Shown one piece after another: positions 1-12,800 of a stretch of DNA of 64,000 bases. Under the pieces are notes generated by a model that was not told the DNA's origin, searched no databases, and saw only the letters and a list, made by a program, of their open reading frames with translations. The number at the start of each line of letters is the position of its first letter. Position 1 is the first letter of the stretch. The translations under genes were made by a program, and so were the position numbers. Source of the stretch: Actinernus sp. WN-2022 (taxonomy: Eukaryota > Cnidaria > Anthozoa > Actiniaria > Actinernidae); assembly GCA_030867875.1 (NCBI GenBank), contig JAOWCC010001501.1, positions 28,912,792-28,976,791 of the forward strand, in the 5' to 3' direction.

Positions 1-799
1 AGCATGTTGGTTTCCTGCATCATTCCGATTCTAGTTGGCTTATAGTTGGTACTCTGTATCATTTGATGCAGAATACTAATAGGCTTATTAGTATTCTGTA
101 TCATTTGATACAGAACACTAATAGGCTAACTAGAACTTTGCATGGGGTTTAGAGTGTATCCACGTGACCCGAATGCTGGGTCTGGATTGGCTAGTACCTT
201 TATGAATTATTAATGATATTATAAATTATTATGCAGAACTGAACTGGAAAACATGCACCCGCGACCAAATTTAAAGATGAGAAAACTGCATGGTTAGCAT
301 GTCGGATTGTGTGCTTACTGTGAGTGAGGAGTGGTACGTAAATCGGTGTGAAAACCGTTCGGTTAACATACATATTTTTTTGCAATTTTTGAAAGCTTAC
401 CATAATTCCGTTTCTATTTATCATATCGGGTATTCTTACAAATTCTCGCCCTCAGTCCTTTTGTCTCAATTTGGAGGTGGCCAATTGGCTATCCCAGCAG
501 GAGCAATTTGATTTCAAGGTAATAATTAAGTTGAAATGATGTGATTAAAAAAAATAGTAATCACATTTACTCTACCAACTAATACAAATCTAAGAAATAT
601 TTCAAAAAGACAGTGTTCCTGTCCCCGCAACATTTTTTTCGTCCCCCTCCCTGTTAGAAAAAAAAACTAATCTGTTTTTTACCGCTGAATTTTCTGCGCC
701 TGCGATTCGGCGGGTAAACTGAAAATGTTGAGAAGGAAAACGCGAACTGCTGAGAATTTCTTTCTTTTTAGCTGCCGTAGTGGGATTAAATAGACTGAA
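1..799. other. Upstream region, no gene seen
   Basis: No coding exon is recognisable. The open frames at 200-511 are short and show no family resemblance. The stretch around 375-405 resembles sequence at about 38883-38915, and 440-500 resembles 39025-39080, so part of this is probably a dispersed repeat. The CEP97 promoter should lie in or near here, but I see no convincing TATA box or other defined promoter motif. Confidence 0.5.
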
Positions 800-829
800 A
801 TGTGGATGAAAGTTGTATTAGAGATTTAA
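800..829 (+). promoter_or_regulatory. Small upstream ORF before the CEP97 start
   Basis: An ATG at 800 opens a nine-codon frame ending in TAA at 827-829, 17 bases before the CEP97 ATG. It lies in a different frame from CEP97. In the CEP97 frame a stop sits at 796-798, so 847 is the first usable ATG. If the transcript starts upstream of 800, this uORF could lower initiation at 847. The transcription start is unknown. Confidence 0.35.
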
Positions 830-846
830 GGGTCGAGTTTATCGTC

Positions 847-3800
847 ATGCCGTCTGCAAAGAAGGAAAAAGAAAGCGAGACTTCACGTTCCAGCGTTGTC
901 ATGTTGGACATGTCAGGTACAGTAAAAATGTCAATACATCACATCATATCCTCAAATGGCCTCCTAAATCTTGTTCTTTATTTTACTTTAAACGATTCTC
1001 CATGGTTTATTTATTGTTTAGTAGAGATACTGGTTCCCTTCTTTATCTGTGGTGAGTTTTCTATCAACTGTTTTTCATTAATATGACAGCCAGCTTGATA
1101 TTGTTTCACGTAAAATCACGACAACTGACTGATCCCCGACCCGAGACAACAAGACAAATTACTACACTGTCGATTCCTAATTCTTCTTTTGTTGGTAAAG
1201 TTTGTAAAATAATGAACTCTGCAGTATTAAATTGTTTACGATGGCGAGCTTTATTTTTGCCTGAAAAGTCAGTGTCTTTAGTTTACAGAAAGCAATACAC
1301 AGTATTGTATGTTCCCTTTGTTTTATACTGTGTAGGTAGAGGACTCAGGAGGATTGAACCATTACCAGAGGGTCTGTCTCCACAAACACTGCTATTCAAT
1401 AACAATGACATCTCCAGAGTGGAAAATCTGCAGTACTTTGCACATTTACAACAGGTATTTAGCAGGTACATGTACAGTATTAAACTGTATAATAAAATGA
1501 TGACATTAAATTTTATAAATGTACAGTACATGTATATAACTGTACACTTGTACACGTATGTATGCAACTACATTGTACATTTTATTTAATGGGCAATTCC
1601 ATGTGAGACATGGTGAAAATGAAAATTTTCAAATCTATTATTTTTTAGCAAACTTTATTTTAGTTAAGAGCAGATATCTTGGTCTATCAGATACAAGTGA
1701 GATATTATGAATGTTGGCCACACCCGCTGTGTGGGATGGTCGTAAAACATGGACGGGGATGCGGGGACGGGGACGTGGGGACGTGACCTTAGAAACACAG
1801 TATTTTTGACTGCTAAAATAAAAAGTGAGTAATTATGTGTGTATTTAATGCATTGTTTTATCACTAGCTGGTCATTTAGGTTAGAATTAAAGCACGTAAT
1901 CAAAATTGTTTTCCCTCACGAACCGACGCCATCTTGGAAAAGCCTCGTTTCCACGTTTCCTTAGTGAGATTATGGAGCCTGGGAAGGACCGGAACGCCAT
2001 AGAGCTTCATCAAGCGACATAATATGCGGCATACTCCGCCCTAGATATGAAGAAAATTACAAGATTTTTCAAACTGTAAACAGTCATTTTATGAAAATCT
2101 GATAGCCCAGTTTAAAGGGAGTCACGAAGTGAGCGCAAAGAAGTCGGCGGTTTTCGGAGGCTAATGGGTGTTAGCATTTATCTATTGTTCAGTAAGTTCC
2201 CGCCATTTTAGGTCACGCCATCATTCTCGCTCGCTGATTGGCTATCATTATCCAGGTAGTCTAGACATGTCGTGTTTGTAGATTTCCTTTTGAGATTTTT
2301 AGCGTGTGTACTCTATTTTACCAAGCATTATATATACTAATAAACGGCTTTAGTCTATTAACAATATTTCGGTTATACTGCTGGAGAAGGCCCTCAAGAC
2401 GAGGACTGAAGGATCAGAACAGTTACCCACTAATTGCTAGACAACTCCAGCAACTTGCAATGTAAAATTTGACTCTAGAATAGAGTTGTTCCAGGTAGGC
2501 GAGTTGTCTCTATAGCGAACTCTAGATCTTTACATGAAGTAACGCGTGCAAAGGTTGAACTAGTGCTAGGATGATCCCCGAGACAAAACTGACCCTTTAC
2601 ATGTAAACAGAATGCAGAATACAATGGCGGTATAATTATTCTACTATTAGGATGACCCTAGTACAAGGGTTACCCTCTTATCATGTAAACAACCCCTATT
2701 AGTTTTAGTGAGTATCTTTTTTTCCACCCGGGTTGCTTCACATGCTCATTTACCTCACTCAGGGTGCATGGAAACGAGGCTTTTCCAAGATGGCGTCGGT
2801 TTGAGAGGTCAAACAGCTTTTGATTACGTTTTTTTCTAACCTAAATGACGAGTTAGTGATAATTAAAACAATGCATTGAATACACACATACATTGTAATT
2901 ACTCGCTATTTATTTTAGCGGTCAAAAATACTGTGTTTCTAAGGTCACGTCCCCCCGTCCCCACGTCCCCGTCCCCGCGTCCCCGTCCATATTTTACAAC
3001 CATCCCGCTGTGTGCGGGGCCTTGTTTTCTGAAGGCATTGAAAGTAAAAAATGAGGGAACTTCAGACAATATCATTCAAATGTATATATGGCACAAAGAC
3101 TAAAAGGATATCAATATATCCATTCTGGGTTGTTACAATTTAAAAAGTTGACTCAAACATGTTTTTTTTTTCTGTAATGACATTTCTAAGATATTAATTA
3201 GAAAAGAGTAATGAGAGGAAATTATATATTACCCAGGTTTTTTTTGCTCAAATTTTTTTACGACTCCTATTGCTGCAATAATTTTTTTTTCTGCCATCGG
3301 ACCTAATGCGCAATATAAAAAAAAAACGGCATTCAATATTTTATTGGTTTTACATGTACATCAAGAACATTTTACACAATTTTAATGTTTCTAGATTTAT
3401 GGTATTTTCCATGATGCATTACTTTTGTTTAAATAGTAGAAAACATATAATTTTATATAGTTTACATGTACAATGTATTCTTCTGGAAATCTCTATGTCA
3501 CACTACTTCCCAGGCAGATGGATACTTGAAATTGTACTGTTAATTCAGGCATCACATTGCATTGTTCCGTAGTGTCAAATAAAAGAAATAAAAAATGAAA
3601 AAGTGCTCAGCATTGGCATATATATAAAAAAAAAATACATGTATATATATATACATATATTATAAAAAATATTATATATATATATTATAAACTAATCTCA
3701 TGGACACAAATGTACATTATATTATCTGTCCTATTGGGATGTGCTTCGATAATACCGCCCTTCATTTACAGGGAAAAAAACAGACTGTCTTAAAATTTTG

Positions 3801-6800
3801 CTAGGGCGGAAGGCGGAGCCGAAATATTTGAGATTTTATTGCTCTCTAAAACACTGGTTTCCTGTGTTCTGGAGACTAAACATTGGCTGAACCTGTTTCA
3901 GCTAATGAACAAAGTTTCACCCTTGCTCAATTTTCGGGGCGATTTTGGCTCCCTCAATCGTTTTTTCTGTGCAAATTTGGCTTGTTCTATATTTTGGGGG
4001 GATTTGCGGTATCCCCCCAATCAATTTTCAAATGGTCCATCCCTTAAAGTGCAACTAACCCCTTTTGCGATTTTTATACATATGAATCTTTGAAAGGTTT
4101 TGAGTACTTCTGCGAAGAAATTTTTGGCTTCCAGATAATACTCTATGTTCTAGGCTTGTTTGAAATGGTGAAAATTTGACCTTTCCTGACCCATGACCGC
4201 GCAAGAAAAAGCCTGGGTCGATTCTTGATCTTACGTCACCTCATTAATGCATTATTCTCCATGGCGCCTTTCCATCACAACAACATCGATATATAGAGAA
4301 TATACACAGTCTGTGAGTTGTTAGTAAAGAAAACAGTTATTTTAAACAAAATGCTAAATATTTATTCAAATTATTGCAAAGTCGAATGAGTTGGATGACG
4401 TAAGATCAAGAATCGACCCAGGCTTTTTCTTACGCGGTCATGGGTCAGGAAAGGTCAAATTGTCACCATTTCAAACAAGCCTAGAACATAGATTATTCTC
4501 TGTATAAAGCCAAAAATTTCTTCGCAGAAGTACTCAAAACCTTTCAAAGTTTCATATATATATAAATTGCAAAAGGGGTTAGTTGCACTTTAAGCAGCAC
4601 AGCTATTTTAAATTAAGTTTGGGAAGCATTTGTAATCTGATTTTTTGTCTCTGAATGTAATGTCCACAATGTGGAATTTTCCTAATAAAATTAGTTTAAA
4701 ACTTACTAAATTGTACATTATTTATATATTATATCTTTTTAATATTTTAACCCAATGGATATTAGATTAGATTTATTAAAATAAATAAGTTAATTTACCA
4801 TTTATTATTATTTGTAAATAGTGTCCCCAATTAGTTTGGCATTTGTCAGCTAGATTTTAATTGACACTTAAATAAAGTTCAGCCACTGGCAGCAAAACAT
4901 TTTTCTTGTTTCCCACTTGTTAATGCTCACCCACGAAACATCAACAACAATGTATCCTCGTTTGCACAGGCCTTTAAATTAATATTAAAAACTAGTCTAT
5001 TATTATTAAAATAGAATAAATTTATTTAAAACTCCTTTTAAAAGTGTCTGGTTGCTACTGTAGGCCAGAATAATTTGTTTCTTAAATTCTCAACAACTCG
5101 AACCATTCTGATTTTGCGCCTTACTCGTTTTTAGCTGTCCTTGGCTAACAATCGTCTTGTTGAGATGAGAGGCATATCACAGGCACAAGGGCTGAGGGTA
5201 CTGGATTTGAGCAGCAATAGCATCATGACCATTGAAGGTAACAGTAATGTATTATTTTCAATTGATATAACTATAAACTATGCAATACAATACTCAAAAT
5301 GAAACAAAAGTTCTGGTAGCATTTTGCGACTAGTTACGAAAATTTGGTCACAAGTTCACAATTTTTAGTCGCAAAAAAACAGAATCCAGCAGAGCTGTGC
5401 CTGTGACATATTTTGAAAAGAGACAGTGCTTTAAGGTTACTGGATACCTTCAAAAGTGATTTCCGCAAAAATGCGTTTACGCGGGCGCCGGCGAACAAAA
5501 TATGGGAACCTATATATCAATGGAAAGGTTGATAACTGAAGAATACCAGTAAAAAGTTATTTTATACGGAATTACTCTAGATTTAAAACTACAGTCACTT
5601 TAACACGATGTCGAAGACGTTTATAAACGCGAATTACCAGCGCCGGGTTTTTATACTTACGAAGTACATGTAATTACACTTGTGTCAGGTTAAGCGGTCA
5701 TTGATCTCCAAAAGCGTGTGTGCGATTTTTGATATCTATTTTCTATGCAAAATTATTGCAGTTTAAAGTCGAGTCATCAATTATTTTTGCCAAGCCATCA
5801 CGCTTGGACCGATATTTTTAAAACTAAAAACAAATCGGAAAAAAGCACACACGCTTTTGGAGATTAGTTATCGTAGAATCACTGGACGAAATTTAAAAAA
5901 ATTCCCTTAAATTCTTATATGCAATCAATTCACTTGAAGACTGCAGAAACGTTGAAAATTGTAGCCGAGAAATCGGCATTAGAAGTTCAGCAACTGATTC
6001 ACACCTACTTAGAGCGGCTTTCCGGACTCGACACCCATTCTCCAATCAGAAGCGACCTCCTGGAGTCTCCCAAAATTCCGCGGGAATAACTAAAGGTAGA
6101 GTTTCAATATGTAAATATAATTACAAGCCATAGTTCTCCTTGTACTCCCTTGTTTTAATATGTGGGTTCCAGAGGATATTGTAATCTAGGAATTAGAGAA
6201 ATATATATATTTGCCGAAATGAATATTGTATGTTGATTTCCGATCAAAGGTACGCGCCGTATCTACAGCCGGCTTGTTTGACTTGAAAAAAAAAAAAAAA
6301 AAAAGGTGAACCGTCAGACTTTACGTTTCCATCTTAGCTTTCTTGGAAACCAATATTCTCTCGGCTGGCTCCTATCAATTTTTCTTTATGTTCAGATGTG
6401 GATCACTCGGCACGCAAATGAAAATACGAACCCTTGTCGGGTTTTGCGAGAACTTCTATTTGGCTCGAAGTCGCATGCGTTGTTTGGCCTTGTTTTGCTT
6501 TTCGTTTTTCTTTGTTTTCCAAGCTCCTGCTTGCTTTTTGGAAGACATAAGGCCAACAACCGATGGAATTACGGAATCGTGTGTGGAAAAAAGTTTCTCA
6601 ATAAACGTAAACATTGGTACATGTATATGAAGCTAGCTTTCCTCACACTTTCGATACGGGCGAGTGAGCACTTGTCATGTGTTAATTGATCTGCTGTCAA
6701 TCAAACAGAACATTTTACTTCCGGTTGAAAACTTCCTTTTGGTATTTCTCCGTCAATATATATTTTTTTTGAACGGAGTTTTTAGTAATAGTCTACTAGC

Positions 6801-9800
6801 CACCCCTGTGTGTTCTTTATTGAACCTAGAAATGTCGAGTACTATAAGGTTTTGTGTTGGAAATGCAATATACAGATCATAAGGACTCAGAAACTGCCGG
6901 ATGCTAATTTGCATATGTGTAGCATTTTGCATAATTGACCTAATTAGCATATTAATTAGGACAAACGCTAAATCAAGAATATTTTCCTTAGTAATCCACA
7001 TAGAGACTTCATTTGTGTGTCTAGACCCATGTTTTCGACTCTAAGCAATTGATCTGACATGGTTTCAAATAATCCGCCTTTTTCTGGCCGGAAAGAGACT
7101 GGATACTTCCCATGATACTTTGCAGTCATACTAATTCAAGATGGCGGTGCAAGAATGCAAGATTCGAGTACTGGTTTAGAGGTATTTATTTCGACTAAAA
7201 TACACTTCATTTGCTTTATTGTTGATTGTTTTCGAAAACAAGAGGGCACTGGAGACTTTTCTCTATATTATTACGTCCTCAGCTGTAAAACTAAGATAAG
7301 AAGCCTCAAGGGGAATACAATTCTATTTTTAACTTTTTGCACTTGTTCGCATCCCAGCTGGACCAACACTCGGGTTCTCGCTGCCTTTGCTCTAATATCT
7401 GCAAATGGTTAGACCTTCACGTCTTCTCGGATAAGGACGTAAAATTGTAGGACTCCCGTTGGCCTCAAGTTAATCAGTCTATTAGACTGTTTCGAGTCCG
7501 GGGGGACACCCATATGAATTTGACAGGGGTGCTCAGCCGTGACCCTGAAAATGACCCCTAAAAGGGCTGCATAAATTAACATAATGAAAAAATCATCAAT
7601 CGAGCAGCATATTAATCCGAGGTCACTGAAATTATAATAAAATTATAAGGCGGAGATATATTGTGTTGTCTTCCATGTGTTTCTTGTTTTGTTTTTCGGC
7701 CATTTTAACATGGCGTGACACGTTACGACGTCACGCACGGGTAGTCTTTATGTCCGATATTTATGCTGACAGTCTTTTTTTCCAGATTGTGCATAATGGC
7801 GAAGCACTGCTTATTTGAGCCCTGTTTTGGAAAAAGAAAACAATGGAAAACATGTGGGATTGCAGGAATAAGGACGCTCATCCAAAGGAGTAAAGAGCGC
7901 GATAGTGATGCTATCCATGTACAACTTGAGGCTATACTTGCATCAGAGGGTGATAATGCCTCAGTGTCATGTCACAAGTCGTGTTATAGCTCGTATACAT
8001 CTGTGTCGAGGAATACACCAAACAGTAAGAAGAGAAAAGCTTGTGATTTGCGACCTGGTGATGAGCCTCCTCAAAGAATTAGTCGTTCTCAAGTGTCTGC
8101 CTTTGTATTCAATAGAGACTGTTTGTTTTGTGGCGATCTGTGTGCCAAAAGATCTAAAAAATCCCCCAAAATGGGTACCTGTAAATCAGTGTCAGACCGA
8201 AAAAAGACCTGGTCAACGTACTTTCAAGAACGTGATACTTGACATCTGTGATGAACGCCGAGATGATTGGTCCAGAATGGTCGAGGTTAGAGTCAACGGA
8301 GCTCAAATCGATCTACCAGCAGCAGATGCTCAATATCACTCTCATTGTTATAATAAATTCAGAAAGGTACCCATTGACTCGACCAATTCTGAATCTTGTA
8401 AACCATGTGTTGATGAATCATTGAAGTCTGTGATCGATCATATGCAAACTAACATGTGTGTTACGTGGACAGTAGCTGAACTGCATGTCATCTACACTCA
8501 GAATGCTGGTCATCTAACGAGAAAGCAGATGCTTGTACACTTGACTGAGTATTTTGGTGAGGAGATTGTCCTTTTGTATTTAGAAGGCTGTTCTTCTATT
8601 GTTGGCTTTCGAAAGTTTGTTAGCAAGTCTCTGAAACTAGTCAAACAGTCCCTTGTTTCTGATGATGATGATGTTGACCGCTTGGTCAGAAGAGTCAAGG
8701 CTGAAGTCAGAACCATTCCGTTGCCTCGGGATTATGATTTGAACATGTTTCGGTATGAAGAAATGGTTAAAGACACAAGTGCAACTCTCCTAACATTTAT
8801 CTCTAGTCTCGTGTCTAATGGCGAGACTTCCAAAGCGTCACTCACTCTATCTCAATGTATCCAGCAACATGTGAGTAAAAGTACCAATCAAACCAGTTTG
8901 GGACTTGCAGTGAAACTGCACCATAAGTTCGGAAGCTCAGATCTTGTCAATACCTTGAATGAACATGGTATCGTTTCATCATATGATGAGGTTTTGCGCT
9001 TCCTGAAGTCAGCTGCCAAGTATGTATGCGAAAATAGTGAAGTGTACCACAGAGTTTTAGGTCTTGAACGCAGAATTGGCCCGATATTCAGTTGGTGTGA
9101 CAACTATGACTTAGTAGTCTTTACTCCGAATGGACGTCGTGCCACTCATGCTATGGCAATAGAGTTCACGCAGCATCCGTCTGACATCATAAACCCTGGA
9201 AGTGCTATACCTGGTGTGATGTCGCTGAAGATCCCTCGTCTGAAAAAGGCAGAGGCAGCCAAACTCCGCCTCACTGATAGATCACTCCAGGTCGAGCATT
9301 ACACAGGACCAAAGAAGATGAATCCACCAGCTTTACCAGAGGCTCTTCCGTCTCAGACTGACAGCCAACTACTGTCAGTCAGCTTGGCCAAGGCCCAGAG
9401 CAAGGATGCGACATATTTCTCCCAGCTTCACTCTGAGAAACCAGTCGAATGGTCTGGATTGAATGCTCTCAATGATCGGGCTCAGGTTGACATGCACAAG
9501 CCCAAGACACTTTGCATATTTGGTCCACTTATTGACTCTCCACCATCTCATCCTGACACTGTGCTGACTACCATGGCCTACATCGATCGTTCGCTCAAGA
9601 GCCTTGGCATGCTCCATGTCCACCTAACGTTGGATATGCAGCTGTACATCATCTCCTGTCTCATCAAGTGGAGTGATCCTGTACGCTGGAACAGTGTGGT
9701 TTTGAGACCAGGAATGATGCATACCTTGATGTCTTTCATTGGTACCATTGGATACAACATGAAAGGTGCCGGTGTCGAGGAGCTCGTCAGTGCTGCGTAT

Positions 9801-12800
9801 AGTGGCCTGGCCAACATCTTCAATGGAAAGGCATGGCCGAAGGCAATGCGTGCCTTTCGTATGGTCGTCGCTGCACTGCTTTATGATTTTTTGGAGGGGG
9901 GAGATAAAAGTCATAACGATATTGTTGCATACCTCGAGAAGGCAAGAGAGCATCTCACAGGCAAATTGTGGGTTGACTGCTTCATCACACCGACCATGCT
10001 TGCACACCAATTCCTGAGGGCCGAGCGTGAGGGTGACTGGCTACTACAGCAGCACTGCTTGGAGATGATGCTGCCATATTTCTTTGAGGCTGGGCATCAC
10101 AATTATGCACGGTACATCAGCTGGCACCTGCAGGACATGCAACACCTGTCACAGGATGCCAAGAAGGATCTCCTCGATGGAGCACATGTTTGTCGCCACT
10201 CTGAAGGAGCTGCTGCTGTGTCTGGTGACCAGTTCGGGGAGCAGACGTACATCAAACAAGGCAAACAAGCTGGGGGAATGAAAGGTATCTCTACCAACCC
10301 TAATCAAGTCGCTGTCTGGATTGAGTCACTTGGTGTCTGCTCTCACCTTTCCATGGCCATGGATAGCATGTACAGCCCTGATGAAGAAACTGCTTCTGCA
10401 TCTGCAAACACAAAGAAGAAGGGGAAAAGAGACGGGAGTTGGACAAACAGGACCGGCAGAGGATCCTGGATGAACTCCACAAGTATTCTCATCCACTAAC
10501 TAACCAATCAGCATACATGTACAACATCGTCAATGGACGAGTGGCATCTGCAAACGATGTCAATGTACACGATGCAGTCAAGATTGGACAGGAGATGAAA
10601 AATTATTTCGTTGCATCCCTCCCTCGTGGCTTCCACAACCCGATCAAGAAGAAGGTGAAGACTATGCAGGTACTGAAGCGTGGAGTGAAGGTGAAAAACA
10701 AAACTGTCTATGACCTGGAAACCGTATTCACCCGTCTCCTGATCGTTGGACAGAAGAGAAACCTTGAGTTGTCTGCTGTCTTCCATCATGAGCTGTGCCC
10801 TGTTCCTCCATCACTTATCGACGAGTATAGCTTCCTCCGAAAGGGAAACAAGTCAGTGCTGGTTAAACATCTCGGCGTCACCATAAGGAACCATTCTCCC
10901 CCTGACACTGTGCTGGTGGATGCCTCTCAGCTACTTTACCATATTGTCTGGCCATCCTCGGGTACAGTGGGTGATCTAGCTGAAGGAATGAAATATCGCC
11001 TCGTCAACTACAGAGGAGCAGAGACCTATGTCATCTTCGATCGGCATGAAGGTATCAGTGCAAAGGATCATGAGAGGCAGAGGAGAGCCGGGGAGGGATC
11101 CACTGCATATCAACTGACTCTGAACTAACCTCTAGCTGGTCGTGATGCCATCTTGAAAAACAAGAACAACAACAGGCAGCTCTCACAACTACTCTGTACA
11201 CATGATATTGGTAGCAACATTGAACTTGTGAGCCGAGCCAACAGTATTGTGCATCATGATGAAGCCGACATATCTCTCATCAGCTATATGCTTCGTGCTG
11301 CATCGGCGGGAGCTCGGACTGTGCGCATCCTTAGTGACGACACAGATGTATTCGTGCTGCTCGTGTACTGGTGCTGGAAGGATAGCATATCATGCCATGT
11401 TCAGATGGAGAAGTGGGATGGGTCCGTGCTTGACATCAATGCCACTGTCACCAAGCTCGGGGAGAAATGCAAGGGAATATTGGGAATGCACGCACTCTCA
11501 GGCTGTGACACTGTGTCCTATCCTAATGGGAAAGGGAAGGTGTCCGCCCTGAAAGTGCTCAACCAGACCGATATTGCTGGACTAGACTCGGTTCTTGGAG
11601 AGGACGATGCCACTTACAGTGACCTGATGGCAACTGGAAAAACCTTCTTCCTATATTTATATGGCCAGAAGAAAAGCACGTCAATGAATGCTGCAAGGTA
11701 CGAGATTTATCGCAAGCGAAAGAATCCTCCATCAGTAAAGTCCCTTCCACCAACAGACACCAACCTGGCCCTCCATATCCAGAGAGCACATCTCCAAATG
11801 ATGCTATGGAAGGCTGCGGACAAGACTGACGCTCCTGCTGTCCAAATCACTGACTATGGATGGGAAGTTACCATAAATGATGAAGTGATGCCAGTGCTGT
11901 CAAAAGAACCTACCGCACCAGAAAACCTCATGGACGTCATTAGCTGCAGCTGCCGAGCAGAAGGGAATGCATGGAGCAGGAAGTGTGGTTGCGCAGCAAA
12001 TGGATTGTCATGTACCAGCTATTGTGTATGTGAAGGAGGGGATGAGTGTTGTAACTCACTGACACAACGAGATGATGATGAAGAAGGATATGGAGAGCAG
12101 GAGGAAGGAGAAGAGGATCTGCAGACTGGAGAGAGTGATCACAACCATGAAGACGAATAGTAGTAATTTGATGGTGTTCATCTATAAATGTAATGGTTAT
12201 AGTTCACTTCGAGTTGGATAGGGCATTTATCGCGCGAGGTCAACGGACTTATCTCCGAGGCGTAGCTGAGGTGATAAAACGTTGGGCCGAGCGCGATAAA
12301 TGCCCAGTCCAACGTGACAAGTGGACTATAACTCATTTATTATTTTTGTCGTTTGCACCTCAGATGAAGCTCAATGTGTACTAGCAGATACTTGGGTATT
12401 AATTTAATTAATTTATGCGTGTCCACGTACATGTAACGGACTGAAAAGGTGCATCAGTCAGACAGCGTATATAAATGGGTGCTTTTAGATCCGTCAAGAC
12501 GTGTTCTCGCTGCTTCTGTTTTTATTGATATGCTCACCAGCTACGTTTGTCTCTAGCTTTGCAACTTTTGGATATAATCACCTTTCAAATACGTTCTTTC
12601 CAATGAACTAATCAGTTTGGCTCACGGACATCACATTGGTGAGTTATTTTTCAAGTAAATAGTGGACAACATCTCAGTAACGTTAAAGAACCATGTACAG
12701 TTGAACGTTGTTTATGCTCTACCAACGTTCGTGCGGTGTGATATTGCATAAACCTATAATTCACCGAATGTAACGTGACCGTTTTTGGACACTTGCATAC

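Noticed and set aside
802..846. Upstream extension of CEP97 from 802
   Set aside because: Position 802 is GTG, not ATG; the first in-frame ATG is 847.
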